NCBI RefSeq assembly: GCF_001433855.1
Contig: NZ_AZCP01000002.1
Span: forward strand, 1-64,000
Origin: Levilactobacillus brevis ATCC 14869 = DSM 20054
GTDB lineage: Bacteria > Bacillota > Bacilli > Lactobacillales > Lactobacillaceae
Length of the DNA stretch: 64,000 bases
Direction of reading: 5' to 3'
Numbering within the stretch: position 1 is the stretch's first letter; each line of letters opens with the position of its first letter. Positions 56,676 to 64,000 of the stretch are shown here, piece by piece. The position numbers and the translations under genes are program-made. The notes below the pieces were generated by a model. That model was not told the origin of the DNA. It searched no databases and saw nothing but the letters and a program-made list of their open reading frames with translations.

Positions 56676-56693
56676 ATGAATTTTTGTTCAACT
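56676..56693 (-). promoter_or_regulatory. DeoR operator-like sequence
   Basis: On the minus strand AGTTGAACAAAAATTCAT, eight bases upstream of the -35 box and centred near -52. The Bacillus subtilis DeoR operator, as I recall it, is ATTGAACAAAATTTCAAT at about -60 to -43, so sequence and position agree. From 56694 to 56840 I see no other feature. Confidence 0.72.
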
Positions 56694-56840
56694 GATTGTT
56701 TTTTCACAAGCAAATATCCGTAAGTCCCCGGTCATCTTTCCCTAAAACTATTCATTCTTTTCCCGTCAATAATAGGTTAGTTCAATATCAGCTTAATGTC
56801 TATCACCAATGATTAACCCGCTAATTTTTATTTTATTCAC

Positions 56841-56870
56841 AAAAAAAGATATGAGTCGATCCCCATATCT
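56841..56870 (-). terminator. Terminator of the XRE repressor gene
   Basis: AGATATG (56848-56854) with CATATCT (56864-56870), followed on the minus strand by TTTTTTT. Confidence 0.82.
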
Positions 56871-56923
56871 TCCGTAGTTTACCGAAGTCCCGCCGCTTTC
56901 TTGCGGTAAATCGTTGCCACTAA

Positions 56924-57163
56924 TCAATTAGCCTGTTGCCGCAAAGAACGAATAAATTCGTTTTTATTACCAAAAAAAAGGTAATCTTTCGGGATTTGAT
57001 AAAGCTGCGATAGTCGCTCGATGGTTTTAATGCCCACATTCGAACTGTCTCGCTCCCAAGCAGCCAGCGTCTGGTAGTGGATTCCCAGATGTGCAGCAGC
57101 CTGTTTCTGTGAGTAGCCCGCATTATGGCGTGCGGCCTCCAGTGTAATTTGCACCTTATCCAT
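56924..57163 (-). CDS. XRE family transcriptional regulator, 79 aa
   Basis: A single-domain helix-turn-helix protein: ITLEAARHNAGYSQKQAAAHLGIHYQTLAAWERDSSNVGIKTIERLSQLYQ... is the HTH_3 pattern, residues about 6-62. The ATG at 57163 follows AGGAGG with eight-base spacing. There is no effector domain. Its promoter spacer is filled by an inverted repeat, which suggests autoregulation. It is divergent from another XRE gene, an arrangement seen in phage remnants and small genetic switches, but no phage genes are nearby. Confidence 0.85.
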   Translation of the reverse strand: MDKVQITLEAARHNAGYSQKQAAAHLGIHYQTLAAWERDSSNVGIKTIERLSQLYQIPKDYLFFGNKNEFIRSLRQQAN

Positions 57164-57192
57164 CACAAACGCCTCCTTACAAACACTTTTAT

Positions 57193-57221
57193 ATCATAAA
57201 CGAGTTTATTCGTTTTGTCAA
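57193..57221 (-). promoter_or_regulatory. XRE repressor promoter with internal operator
   Basis: TTGACA (57216-57221), 17 bases, TATGAT (57193-57198) on the minus strand. A perfect inverted repeat, AAACGA-N6-TCGTTT (57198-57215), exactly fills the space between the boxes, so a bound dimer would block polymerase. Confidence 0.85.
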
Positions 57222-57241
57222 TGATTTACTGTACATCTAAT

Positions 57242-57270
57242 TTGCTTGTCTGACTGTGATTCGTTATAAT
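57242..57270 (+). promoter_or_regulatory. Promoter of the rightward XRE gene
   Basis: TTGCTT (57242-57247), 17 bases, TATAAT (57265-57270), about 50 bases before the gene. The inverted repeat of the divergent promoter lies 27 bases upstream of this -35 box. Confidence 0.7.
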
Positions 57271-57318
57271 GACGATATTGAGCTTTTACACTATTTCAAT
57301 AAAAAGGAGTGAACCATT

Positions 57319-57675
57319 GTGCCCCGCCATGAATTATCAGCATTTGAAAAACATATCCGCCGCATCATCGCTCAGAATTTAAAGTCCGCAAGTTGGGGCA
57401 TGACACAAGCTGAGTTAGGGGCCAAATCAGGAATTCCAACCTCCACCATTTCGGGGTATTTTGCGCAACGTTCAACACCAAGCCCGGGAAACGTCCAACG
57501 CCTAGCCGACGCCTTGAACATGCCCAAGTCCGCGATTGATCCCCGATTTGATGATCATCTGTTTGAAAAACAGCCTGGCATTGAGGATTTATACAAACAG
57601 TTATCCCCTAACCGACAACAGATTGTCTTACACGTGGCGCAAGAACAATTAACCGAACAACGACGACAGTCTTAA
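57319..57675 (+). CDS. XRE family regulator, 118 aa
   Basis: A helix-turn-helix protein with a GTG start after AAAAAGGAG. HTH_3 domain about 10-70: IIAQNLKSASWGMTQAEL, SGIPTSTISGYFAQRSTPSPGN, LADALNMPKSAID. The C-terminal 45 residues are helical with no known effector domain (LYKQLSPNRQQIVLHVAQEQL resembles the tail of many lactobacillar XRE proteins). Divergent from the XRE gene at 57163; whether they act on each other is not known. Confidence 0.85.
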   Translation: MPRHELSAFEKHIRRIIAQNLKSASWGMTQAELGAKSGIPTSTISGYFAQRSTPSPGNVQRLADALNMPKSAIDPRFDDHLFEKQPGIEDLYKQLSPNRQQIVLHVAQEQLTEQRRQS

Positions 57676-57799
57676 CGTCTCTCATTTTAAACGTAACCGG
57701 TTCTGCCCGTTAAGGTGTTGGGTTTGAACATCAAGTTGCAAATTGATAAATATCGATCCTGCTTAAACCATTTATAAGGAATATCGTTTCGGTCTATCG

Positions 57800-57847
57800 A
57801 AAAAGAAGCGACACACAGTCAATCATGACAATGTGTCGCTTCTTTTT
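57800..57847. terminator. Bidirectional terminator at the end of the pdu-linked transcript
   Basis: AAAAAGAAGCGACACA (57800-57815) with TGTGTCGCTTCTTTTT (57832-57847), a perfect 16-base stem with a GTC/GAC inner pair. It ends the leftward pdu-linked transcript and the rightward XRE gene. Confidence 0.92.
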
Positions 57848-57850
57848 CAT

Positions 57851-58636
57851 TTAAGCTAAGTACCAGTGCCGTAATTTTTGTTCATCTGTCGCAGTTAACT
57901 TAAGCGTATCACGTAAATAGGCGGTCATACCGCCGTATTCATAATCGATTAAGCCCATAGCTTGCTGGTAATAATCCAGTTGGACACTCGCCAAATCACG
58001 AACCGATTGCTGAAAATTCTGTTGTCGTGGACCCGGTGCTACCGCCGCAACTCGTTGGGCGATATGCGCCGTTGACGCTGAATTTGTCAATAAATAATCA
58101 GCCATAACTCGTTGCGGTGGCACACCCAGTGCTCGTAGAATTAGCATCGCTGCCATCCCGGTACGATCTTTGCCTGCCGAACAATGAAAGATAACCCCCG
58201 TCTTTCCCTGAGTCGCCAGTAACAAGGCAAATAGCTCGTGATAGGCCTGCTGGGCTTGTGGTGACGTCACTAAGCGACGATAGACGCGCAACATGCGATG
58301 ATACCCCCCCAACGGATCACGCGCAAATAAGCGCTGAATTTGCGCCGTTGAAGCAGCACTCTCCGTCTCATCATTATCAAATACAGGCAGATGGATTCGT
58401 CGCATTTGGGGTCCCAATTGGTCGGGAAATTGTTGGGCCTCGGCGGTCGATCGTAAATCAACCACTAGCTTAAAACCAAGATCTTCCAGTTGCTGGCAAT
58501 CAGCGGCCGTTAAGTTTGCCAAGTGAGCTGCCCGCATTAAGCGATGCCATTTTACCGTTGTCTGCTGGGCACTTGGATACCCACCTAAGTCCCGAAAATT
58601 AAAACCACCATCTAATTGTAAAACTTTTCTAGGCAC
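57851..58636 (-). CDS. Tyrosine-protein phosphatase (Y_phosphatase3 family)
   Basis: A 261-residue phosphatase. The GTG at 58636 follows AAGGAGG with seven-base spacing, after the previous gene stops at 58654. The signature is FHCSAGKDRTGMAAM (Cys near 153, Arg near 159), typical of bacterial tyrosine or dual-specificity phosphatases of the LipA/PtpB type. The N-terminus GGFNFRDLGGYPS is also characteristic. It ends the pdu-linked transcript, 18 bases after the Old Yellow Enzyme gene. A link to microcompartments is not known. Confidence 0.87.
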   Translation of the reverse strand: MPRKVLQLDGGFNFRDLGGYPSAQQTTVKWHRLMRAAHLANLTAADCQQLEDLGFKLVVDLRSTAEAQQFPDQLGPQMRRIHLPVFDNDETESAASTAQIQRLFARDPLGGYHRMLRVYRRLVTSPQAQQAYHELFALLLATQGKTGVIFHCSAGKDRTGMAAMLILRALGVPPQRVMADYLLTNSASTAHIAQRVAAVAPGPRQQNFQQSVRDLASVQLDYYQQAMGLIDYEYGGMTAYLRDTLKLTATDEQKLRHWYLA

Positions 58637-58653
58637 GTGGGTTCCTCCTTCCG

Positions 58654-59718
58654 TCAAAGGTAGTGAAACAATTGCTGGGTGATCCCCACCTCAGCCGCCG
58701 TAACTTCGCGCGTAGTCTTCAACCGTTCGGGCTGCCGAAAGAAGAGTGGCCAGTGTGGATCAACCATTAATGGTCGCCCAATCGCGACTAATCTTGCTAC
58801 CGCCGCAACTGTTTGGACGTCTGAAGCCGTCCGAATATGGCCGGCCACCATTAATGGTAACGTTGTTTCAGCCGCAATGAGATCAACCACCGTTTTCGTT
58901 GACTTAATCGTAACTGGTTGCTGATTGTAACGCCGCAACGACAGACTTAAATAGCTCAGTGGTAAGTGACTCAATAGATGGGTTAATACCAGACTGTCCA
59001 CTAAACTGAGCCCCCCAGATTCCACCTCTTCCGGTGAGAAACGGTAGCCCACGACAAAGGGCTGCGATGCTTGCTTAGCCACCTGTAAAACGCGTTTAAC
59101 CACCATCAAAGGCACTCGCAACCGGTTTTCTAGAGTACCACCAAACGCATCCGTTCGCCGGTTGGATAAGGGCGATAAAAACTGTTGTAGCAGAAATCCA
59201 TTAGCCCCATGCAACTCAACACCATCAAATCCGGCCAAGATCGCCCGTTGCGTTGCTGCGCCAAATTGATCCACAATGGTGTCAATCGCTTGAGCAGTGA
59301 GCGTTTCAGGAAGCCCACCGGCCCCATGTGTGGCTTGGATAGTGCTGGGCGCAACAACGGCGGTGCCTTGAGTTATGACCGGATTAGTCATTCGTCCAGC
59401 ATGCACTAACTGTAGAATAGCTTTGGCCCCTGTTCGCTGGATCGTCGTTGCGAGTTGCCGCAGTCCTGGAATCTTTTGATCATCGGCCACACTAATTGAG
59501 CCCATTGCAGTGGATCCATTAACGGCAACGTAGGCTGACCCCACAATATCAAGCCCCACGTACTTGGCGTGTTGCTGATGGAAATAACAATCGTTTCGGC
59601 TAACTTCACCATTAAACAGCGCTGTTTGCGTCGACAATGGTGCTAAGCAATAGCCATTTCGCAGAGTTAATTGCTGTCCCAATTGGACCGGATGGTCATA
59701 ATCTTGTTGTCTATGCAT
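58654..59718 (-). CDS. NADH:flavin oxidoreductase / Old Yellow Enzyme family
   Basis: A 354-residue FMN-dependent ene-reductase-like enzyme: LAPLSTQTALFNGEVS, QLVHAGRMTNP, FDGVELHGANGFLLQQFLSPLSNRRTDAFGG (catalytic His-x-x-Asn) and FVVGYRFSPEE. It is shorter than 2,4-dienoyl-CoA reductase and lacks the second domain. AGGAAG lies before the ATG. It follows pduU by 17 bases on the same strand, so it may share the pdu transcript; the substrate is unknown. Confidence 0.88.
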   Translation of the reverse strand: MHRQQDYDHPVQLGQQLTLRNGYCLAPLSTQTALFNGEVSRNDCYFHQQHAKYVGLDIVGSAYVAVNGSTAMGSISVADDQKIPGLRQLATTIQRTGAKAILQLVHAGRMTNPVITQGTAVVAPSTIQATHGAGGLPETLTAQAIDTIVDQFGAATQRAILAGFDGVELHGANGFLLQQFLSPLSNRRTDAFGGTLENRLRVPLMVVKRVLQVAKQASQPFVVGYRFSPEEVESGGLSLVDSLVLTHLLSHLPLSYLSLSLRRYNQQPVTIKSTKTVVDLIAAETTLPLMVAGHIRTASDVQTVAAVARLVAIGRPLMVDPHWPLFFRQPERLKTTREVTAAEVGITQQLFHYL

Positions 59719-59735
59719 CGTTTCACTTCCTAAAT

Positions 59736-60080
59736 TTACGTCCGCGTTATTTCAGGAACATCAAAGTTTAATAGACTATGCAAAGTCTCAACCACGTCGC
59801 GCAAGGCCGCTTCTACCTCTGACACTTCACCAACAACGACGACGGATCCACTAAACCGATCAATAAATCCCAGCTTAACGTTACTTGATTTAGTTGCCAC
59901 ATCACCAGCAATAATCGCCGCCTCACTAGGCGTAATGGTTAAAATTCCCAACGCGTTTTTAGGCGTCTGAATTCCCAATTTCTCGTAAATATCCGCCGTG
60001 GGGTTGGCAACGATATGAGCTAACGTCACCTGCTTCCCCGGCACGTATTCTTGAATCGTTCGATCAATTTGTCTCGTCAT
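59736..60080 (-). CDS. pduU: Propanediol utilisation microcompartment shell protein PduU
   Basis: A 114-residue circularly permuted BMC-domain protein. [61 protein letters not shown] and the terminal EITRT match Salmonella PduU closely. It assembles as a hexamer in the polyhedral shell, with a small beta-barrel over the pore. AAGGAGG precedes the start. It follows pduW by 18 bases. Confidence 0.95.
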   Translation of the reverse strand: MTRQIDRTIQEYVPGKQVTLAHIVANPTADIYEKLGIQTPKNALGILTITPSEAAIIAGDVATKSSNVKLGFIDRFSGSVVVVGEVSEVEAALRDVVETLHSLLNFDVPEITRT

Positions 60081-60098
60081 CTGGCGCGCCTCCTTCTT

Positions 60099-61286
60099 TC
60101 ATGCTTCTTTAAGTAAGGCCATAACATCGCGAGCAATCACAATTTCCTCATCAGTTGGAATAACGGCCACTTTGACCCGACTGTCTGCCGCCTCAATGCT
60201 TAATGCGTTAGCCGCATTCTTTTCTGGATCCAATTTGATTCCCAAATAACCCAGTCGCTCACAGACCATCTGACGAACCAATGCAGAATGTTCACCGATA
60301 CCCGCTGTAAAGACCAGTGTGTCCAGTCCCTCTAGATCAGTCGTGTAGGCACCAATATACTGTTGAATCTGATGAGCATATACATCAAGGGCCAGTTGCG
60401 CGCGTTGATTACCCTGTTTGGCCGCCTCATCTAGGTCCCGAATGTCGTTTGAGATACCGGAAAGTCCTTGTAAGCCAGAGTCATGGTTTAACATTTCCCG
60501 AACGGCATGGGAATCCATCTGGAATTCTTCTTCAATAAATGGAATGATTTCCGGATCAATATCCCCAGAGCGGGTTCCCATCACAATACCAGCCAGTGGC
60601 GTAAAGCCCATAGAACTGTTCACTGACTGACCATCGAGAATCGCCGTTAAACTACCACCATTGCCTAAATGACACGAAATCAATCGATGGGTTTGCTGCT
60701 TACCAAACAATTCAGCAGCCTTTTCGGCAATATACTCATGAGATGGCCCATGAAATCCATAACGCCGAATACCATGATCTTTATAATAGCTGTACGGCAA
60801 GGCATACATATACGCTTTCGCAGGAATGGTATGGTGAAATGAGGTATCAAATACCGCCACTTCTGTAGCGTCCGGCAACAGCTTTTCAAAGGCTTTAATC
60901 CCCAATAAATTTACCGGATTATGCAATGGTGATAAAACTGCTAGTTCATCAATTTTGGCTTTAACATCCTCATCAACGATAACTGGCTTGGTGTAATACC
61001 GTCCACCATGCGAGATTCGGTGACCAACGCCAATAATCTCATGCTTACTCTCAATTACATGACTCGCTAATAACGTCTCAATGACCGTCTGAATAGCTGT
61101 CTCATAATCTTTCATCGGTTGTGCAAGCTTACTTTTCTTACCCGCAATCGTGTAGGAAAATTCACTTGAAGGCTGACCAATCCGTTCGATTTGACCACTA
61201 ACCAGTACCGTCTCAGCTGGCATAATATATAGCTTAAACTTCAGGGATGAACTTCCGGAATTGATGGCTAGAATTTTCTCTGACAT
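60099..61286 (-). CDS. pduW: Propionate/acetate kinase
   Basis: A 395-residue acyl kinase. ILAINSGSSSLKFKLY, VGHRISHGGRYY, AVFDTSFHHTIPAKAYMYALPYSYY, RYGFHGPSHEYIA and TRSGDIDPEIIPFI are acetokinase-family motifs, with the catalytic Asp and Arg present. Its place between pduQ and pduU supports PduW, which makes ATP from propionyl phosphate, although sequence alone cannot separate it from AckA. AGAGAGG precedes the start. Confidence 0.9.
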   Translation of the reverse strand: MSEKILAINSGSSSLKFKLYIMPAETVLVSGQIERIGQPSSEFSYTIAGKKSKLAQPMKDYETAIQTVIETLLASHVIESKHEIIGVGHRISHGGRYYTKPVIVDEDVKAKIDELAVLSPLHNPVNLLGIKAFEKLLPDATEVAVFDTSFHHTIPAKAYMYALPYSYYKDHGIRRYGFHGPSHEYIAEKAAELFGKQQTHRLISCHLGNGGSLTAILDGQSVNSSMGFTPLAGIVMGTRSGDIDPEIIPFIEEEFQMDSHAVREMLNHDSGLQGLSGISNDIRDLDEAAKQGNQRAQLALDVYAHQIQQYIGAYTTDLEGLDTLVFTAGIGEHSALVRQMVCERLGYLGIKLDPEKNAANALSIEAADSRVKVAVIPTDEEIVIARDVMALLKEA

Positions 61287-61443
61287 AAGGTCCTATTCCT
61301 CTCTAAACTGACGTATTTGACGACGAATCAGTCGTCTATCACCCACCGTTACACCAAGCGGGCAGCCACAATACCCAAAGTACCTGGCATTGTAACTCCC
61401 CGATTGATGACGGTTCTTATTTAAACGTTTAAGTTAGGTTGTC
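61287..61443 (-). other. Gap between pduQ and pduW with short ORF and hairpin
   Basis: The only wide gap in this part of the pdu operon. From right to left it holds the palindrome TTAAACGTTTAA (61421-61432); GGGGAG (61396-61401) five bases ahead of a 13-codon frame, MPGTLGIVAARLV (61390-61349); and the hairpin GACGAC-N6-GTCGTC. A one-base shift near 61358 would extend the frame to just before pduW. It may be a leader, a decayed gene or spacer. Confidence 0.35.
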
Positions 61444-62565
61444 CTACTTAATCACATGTTGGTAAATTTCAGCTAAATCATCATCAGATGGCACAACTGG
61501 ATTACCAGGGAAGGTGGCATCCTTTTTGGCATTAGCCACAATCACATCGACCTTAGCTGCAGCGTCTTTGACATCAATGCCAAAGGCTTGCAGGGTCCGA
61601 GGACAATCCATCTGTAACATCATTTGCCGAATGCAACTGATTAAGCGTCGAACCGCAACTCGGTCACCCATACCTTGAGAGGCCAATCCAGCTTTACGGG
61701 CGGCCTGTGCGTACTTAGCACAAGCGACCTTAGACTTGCTAGCATTGTAGCTCACCACATATGGCAAGAGCATCGCATTAGCTAATCCATGAGGCACATG
61801 GAAGTTTGCCCCAAGTTGGTGAGCAATCGAATGACAGATACCTAGGCCGGCATTACTGAAAGAAATTCCGGCGGCACAAGAAATCTCGTGCACGCGCTTA
61901 CGAGCCGCCTCATCATCACCATGCCGGTAACAAGTTACCAAATCATGCGTTATAACATCGACACCCTTTTCGGCCAAGCCATCCGTAATCGTGTTGGCAT
62001 CAACCGCAACTAGTGATTCCAGCGAATGTGTCAACACATCCAAGCCAGAGTATGCCGTCACACTCTTAGGCGCCGTCATCACCAATTGTGGATCTAACAA
62101 TGCTTCGTCTGGCCGCAAGAAGTCTTCCATAATGGGGTACTTTTGTTGGTGTTCCGGATCCGACAGCACACAGTGTTGCGTAATTTCTGATCCAGTTCCA
62201 CTCGTCGTTGGAATGGCAATAAACTTGTGGATGTCTTGTTTCAACAACTTTTCACCAAAGAAGCGAATTCCCTTGGCGGTATCAATAGCTGAGCCGCCAC
62301 CAATCCCAATCACAATAGTTGGCTTGAGTGGGACAAATTGTTTGACCCCTTCAATGATGTTAGCCAATGGTGGATCAGGCTTCACATCAGAGAAGATGGT
62401 CACTTGATTAGTATCACCGATTTCTGACAAGATCCGTTTCAACGTGGGCGTATCCGGCAAAAATGCATCGCATACCATAAAAATAGTTTCTTTTTTTAGC
62501 AACCGTAACCGTTCTAGGCTATCATTACCCGAATAGATGGTTGTTGCGAGTGAAAATTTTTCCAT
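61444..62565 (-). CDS. pduQ: Propanol dehydrogenase PduQ (iron-type alcohol dehydrogenase)
   Basis: A 373-residue group III alcohol dehydrogenase reducing propionaldehyde to 1-propanol and regenerating NAD inside the microcompartment. Motifs: VIGIGGGSAIDTAKG (NAD site), IPTTSGTGSEITQHCVL and the iron-ligand region HQLGANFHVPHGLANAMLLPYV. It follows pduP by three bases, with GGGAGG before the start. Confidence 0.93.
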   Translation of the reverse strand: MEKFSLATTIYSGNDSLERLRLLKKETIFMVCDAFLPDTPTLKRILSEIGDTNQVTIFSDVKPDPPLANIIEGVKQFVPLKPTIVIGIGGGSAIDTAKGIRFFGEKLLKQDIHKFIAIPTTSGTGSEITQHCVLSDPEHQQKYPIMEDFLRPDEALLDPQLVMTAPKSVTAYSGLDVLTHSLESLVAVDANTITDGLAEKGVDVITHDLVTCYRHGDDEAARKRVHEISCAAGISFSNAGLGICHSIAHQLGANFHVPHGLANAMLLPYVVSYNASKSKVACAKYAQAARKAGLASQGMGDRVAVRRLISCIRQMMLQMDCPRTLQAFGIDVKDAAAKVDVIVANAKKDATFPGNPVVPSDDDLAEIYQHVIK

Positions 62566-62568
62566 ACT

Positions 62569-64000
62569 CTAAGCCTCCCAAGTCCGTAATGAGAACCCTT
62601 CTGGCGAGTTAAGCCGGCGCCGGCGCGTGTAAGTCTTCGACGTTGCCGTTCCTTCACCCGTTGGTGTGGCAATCGTTAAGGCTGAAGCCCCACTATGCGC
62701 ACCATTCGTCGCAACACCAGTCCCACAATAAGTTGGGCCATTAACCACGAAGATTGACGTATTCAACCGGTGCGCTGCCTTATTGATGTGTGGTAAATTC
62801 TCGGAATGAATGGAAGCCGTGTGGTGTAACCCACCTTCAACTTCTGTAGCCGTTGCTAAAACGCTATCAAAGTCAGGGCAACAAACGACTGGCAAAATTG
62901 GCATCAACATTTCTGTCGTTACTAACGGATGATCCTTAGCTGCTTCAAGAATAATCAGTGTTGGTGTCCCGGTGTAAGAGATTCCTGCTTGATCCAAAAT
63001 GTAGGTGGCATCTTTACCAACAAACTTCCGATCTGGTGCGCCCTTAGGCCCAATGGTCATTTGCGCTAATTTTTCAATATCGGCAGAATCGGTAACCAAG
63101 AAGGCCCCTTCTTGTTGCATCCGCATGATGAGTTCATCCTTGACAGCGACTTCAACGACAACTTCCTTTTCGGCCGTGCAGAGAATGTTATTATCAAAGG
63201 CTGCTGAATCAACAATGTTGTGGGCTGCTAAAGCAATATTGGCAGTTGCATCCACCATTGCAGGCGGGTTACCAGCACCGGCACCGACCGCCTTCTTACC
63301 ACTGATAAGCGCTTGGTGGACAACAGCAGGCCCTCCAGTGATTGACAGCATGGCAACGTCAGGATGTTGCATAACTTCTTGCACGGATTCAATTGAAGGC
63401 GTTTCCAGTGAAACGACTAAGTTATGTAACCCAGTTGCATCAGCTACCAATTCGTTTAATTTTTCGATCGTCCAACGGGTAATGTTCTTAGCACCTGGAT
63501 GGGCACCAAAGAACAACGTATTCCCACCAGCCAACATCATGATGGCATTGGCAATCACCGTTTCAGAGGGGTTGGTACTAGGACCAACGGCACCAATGAC
63601 ACCAAATGGCGCGTATTCATACATAACCAGTCCACCGTCACCGGTTTCGGCTTCTGGCTGCAGAATTTCTGGACCGGGTGTGTTATAAAGGGCGTTATTG
63701 AGTTTGGCAATTTTCGCGCTAACCGTTCCCATGCCAGTTTCATCATGAATCCGCTTAGCCATATCCTCAATGTATGGCCGGAAACCCTCACGGATCGCAT
63801 CAATCACTTTGTTCCGAACTGAGATTGGTTGGTCGGCGTAGTTTTCTTGCGCCGCTTTTGTGGCCGCAATGGCTTCATTGACCGTCTTAAAGATCCCATT
63901 TTTGCCGGGAACGGTCGCATTGGTGGCCGTTGATGACTGAGGATTGCTAAGTTCTTCACTCAAAATTTTACGGATGGCTTGTTCAATGTTTTCTGTGTTC
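62569..64000 (-). CDS. pduP: CoA-acylating propionaldehyde dehydrogenase PduP (start just outside the window)
   Basis: Oxidises propionaldehyde to propionyl-CoA in the microcompartment. The catalytic Cys lies in FDNNILCTAEKEVVVE; GAVGPSTNPSETVIANAIMML and GAGAGNPPAMVDATANI are family motifs. A TTG at 63963 could open the frame, but the reading continues to the window edge as NTENIEQAIRKILSEEL, and base 64000 is G, consistent with an ATG completed outside. These residues match the amphipathic encapsulation peptide of PduP (NTSELETLIRTILSEQL in Salmonella). The window therefore holds almost the whole gene, lacking only two bases of the likely start codon. Confidence 0.95.
   Translation of the reverse strand, partial: NTENIEQAIRKILSEELSNPQSSTATNATVPGKNGIFKTVNEAIAATKAAQENYADQPISVRNKVIDAIREGFRPYIEDMAKRIHDETGMGTVSAKIAKLNNALYNTPGPEILQPEAETGDGGLVMYEYAPFGVIGAVGPSTNPSETVIANAIMMLAGGNTLFFGAHPGAKNITRWTIEKLNELVADATGLHNLVVSLETPSIESVQEVMQHPDVAMLSITGGPAVVHQALISGKKAVGAGAGNPPAMVDATANIALAAHNIVDSAAFDNNILCTAEKEVVVEVAVKDELIMRMQQEGAFLVTDSADIEKLAQMTIGPKGAPDRKFVGKDATYILDQAGISYTGTPTLIILEAAKDHPLVTTEMLMPILPVVCCPDFDSVLATATEVEGGLHHTASIHSENLPHINKAAHRLNTSIFVVNGPTYCGTGVATNGAHSGASALTIATPTGEGTATSKTYTRRRRLNSPEGFSLRTWEA

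Noticed and set aside
56662-56676. cre-like sequence at the deo promoter
   Set aside because: On the minus strand it matches the CcpA consensus at only about 9 of 14 positions; the DeoR-like operator explains the region better.
63005-63688. Long open frame on the plus strand opposite pduP (227 codons)
   Set aside because: It lies wholly antisense to a well-supported dehydrogenase and shows no family features or ribosome site.

Overview
The window looks like a chromosomal segment of a heterofermentative lactobacillus, most likely Levilactobacillus (L. brevis group). This is inferred from gene content: lipoteichoic and wall teichoic acid genes, a WxL-domain surface protein, a glutathione-type glutamate-cysteine ligase, paired gluconate permeases, and the end of a coenzyme-B12 propanediol-utilisation (pdu) operon with a dedicated acetate/propionate kinase. 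I saw no transposase, phage structural gene or CRISPR array. The species call is inference; gene families were recognised by eye from motifs.

Layout. 1-420: two tandem consensus promoters and an rRNA-type leader point left out of the window. 420-6180: lipoteichoic acid synthase, a small YkuJ-like protein, then a flippase-like membrane protein with two glycolipid glycosyltransferases. 6365-12508: ptsI/ptsH, a small gene, clpE with CIRCE-like and CtsR-type operators, and a MucBP/SH3-like protein without a signal peptide. 12558-23246: P-type ATPase, C69 dipeptidase, NADH oxidase, WxL/lectin protein, release factor 3, and a small membrane protein. 23299-28595: teichoic acid polymerase-like gene, a stand-alone TarM/GtfA N-domain-like protein, tagD, an AI-2E-type exporter and an Ntdp-type phosphatase. 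28759-35863: serine hydrolase, recX, flavodoxin, YihY, NERD-like protein, mnaA, and a GT2 glycosyltransferase. 35949-46287: two GntP permeases, gluconokinase and its RpiR-type regulator, interspersed with uspA, tRNA-Arg(CCU), a DEAD-box helicase, an oxidoreductase, a DUF4828 protein and a GH25-like protein. 46425-51441: amino acid permease, FucP-like permease, rbsD, gshA. 51602-56608: the deoC-deoB-deoD-deoR-pdp nucleoside catabolic cluster. 56924-57675: divergent XRE regulators. 57851-64000: pduP-pduQ-pduW-pduU followed by an Old Yellow Enzyme and a tyrosine phosphatase; pduP is cut by the right edge.

How the parts work together. The deo cluster degrades nucleosides to glyceraldehyde-3-phosphate and acetaldehyde; its promoter carries a sequence very like the Bacillus DeoR operator. 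The pdu genes convert propionaldehyde to propionyl-CoA and propanol inside a microcompartment, and PduW can recover ATP. RbsD with the FucP-like permease suggests pentose uptake, probably controlled by a LacI-type repressor through two matching palindromes. The gnt genes import and phosphorylate gluconate.

The most notable observations are regulatory: a possible double heat-shock control of clpE, an XRE operator filling the spacer of its own promoter, the DeoR-like and LacI-like operators, and terminator-like leaders before gntK and gntP. I did not find a clearly new multi-gene system. The strongest candidates for under-described proteins are the GH25-like protein lacking its catalytic acid motif, the orphan TarM-type N-domain protein, and the cytosol-predicted MucBP protein.
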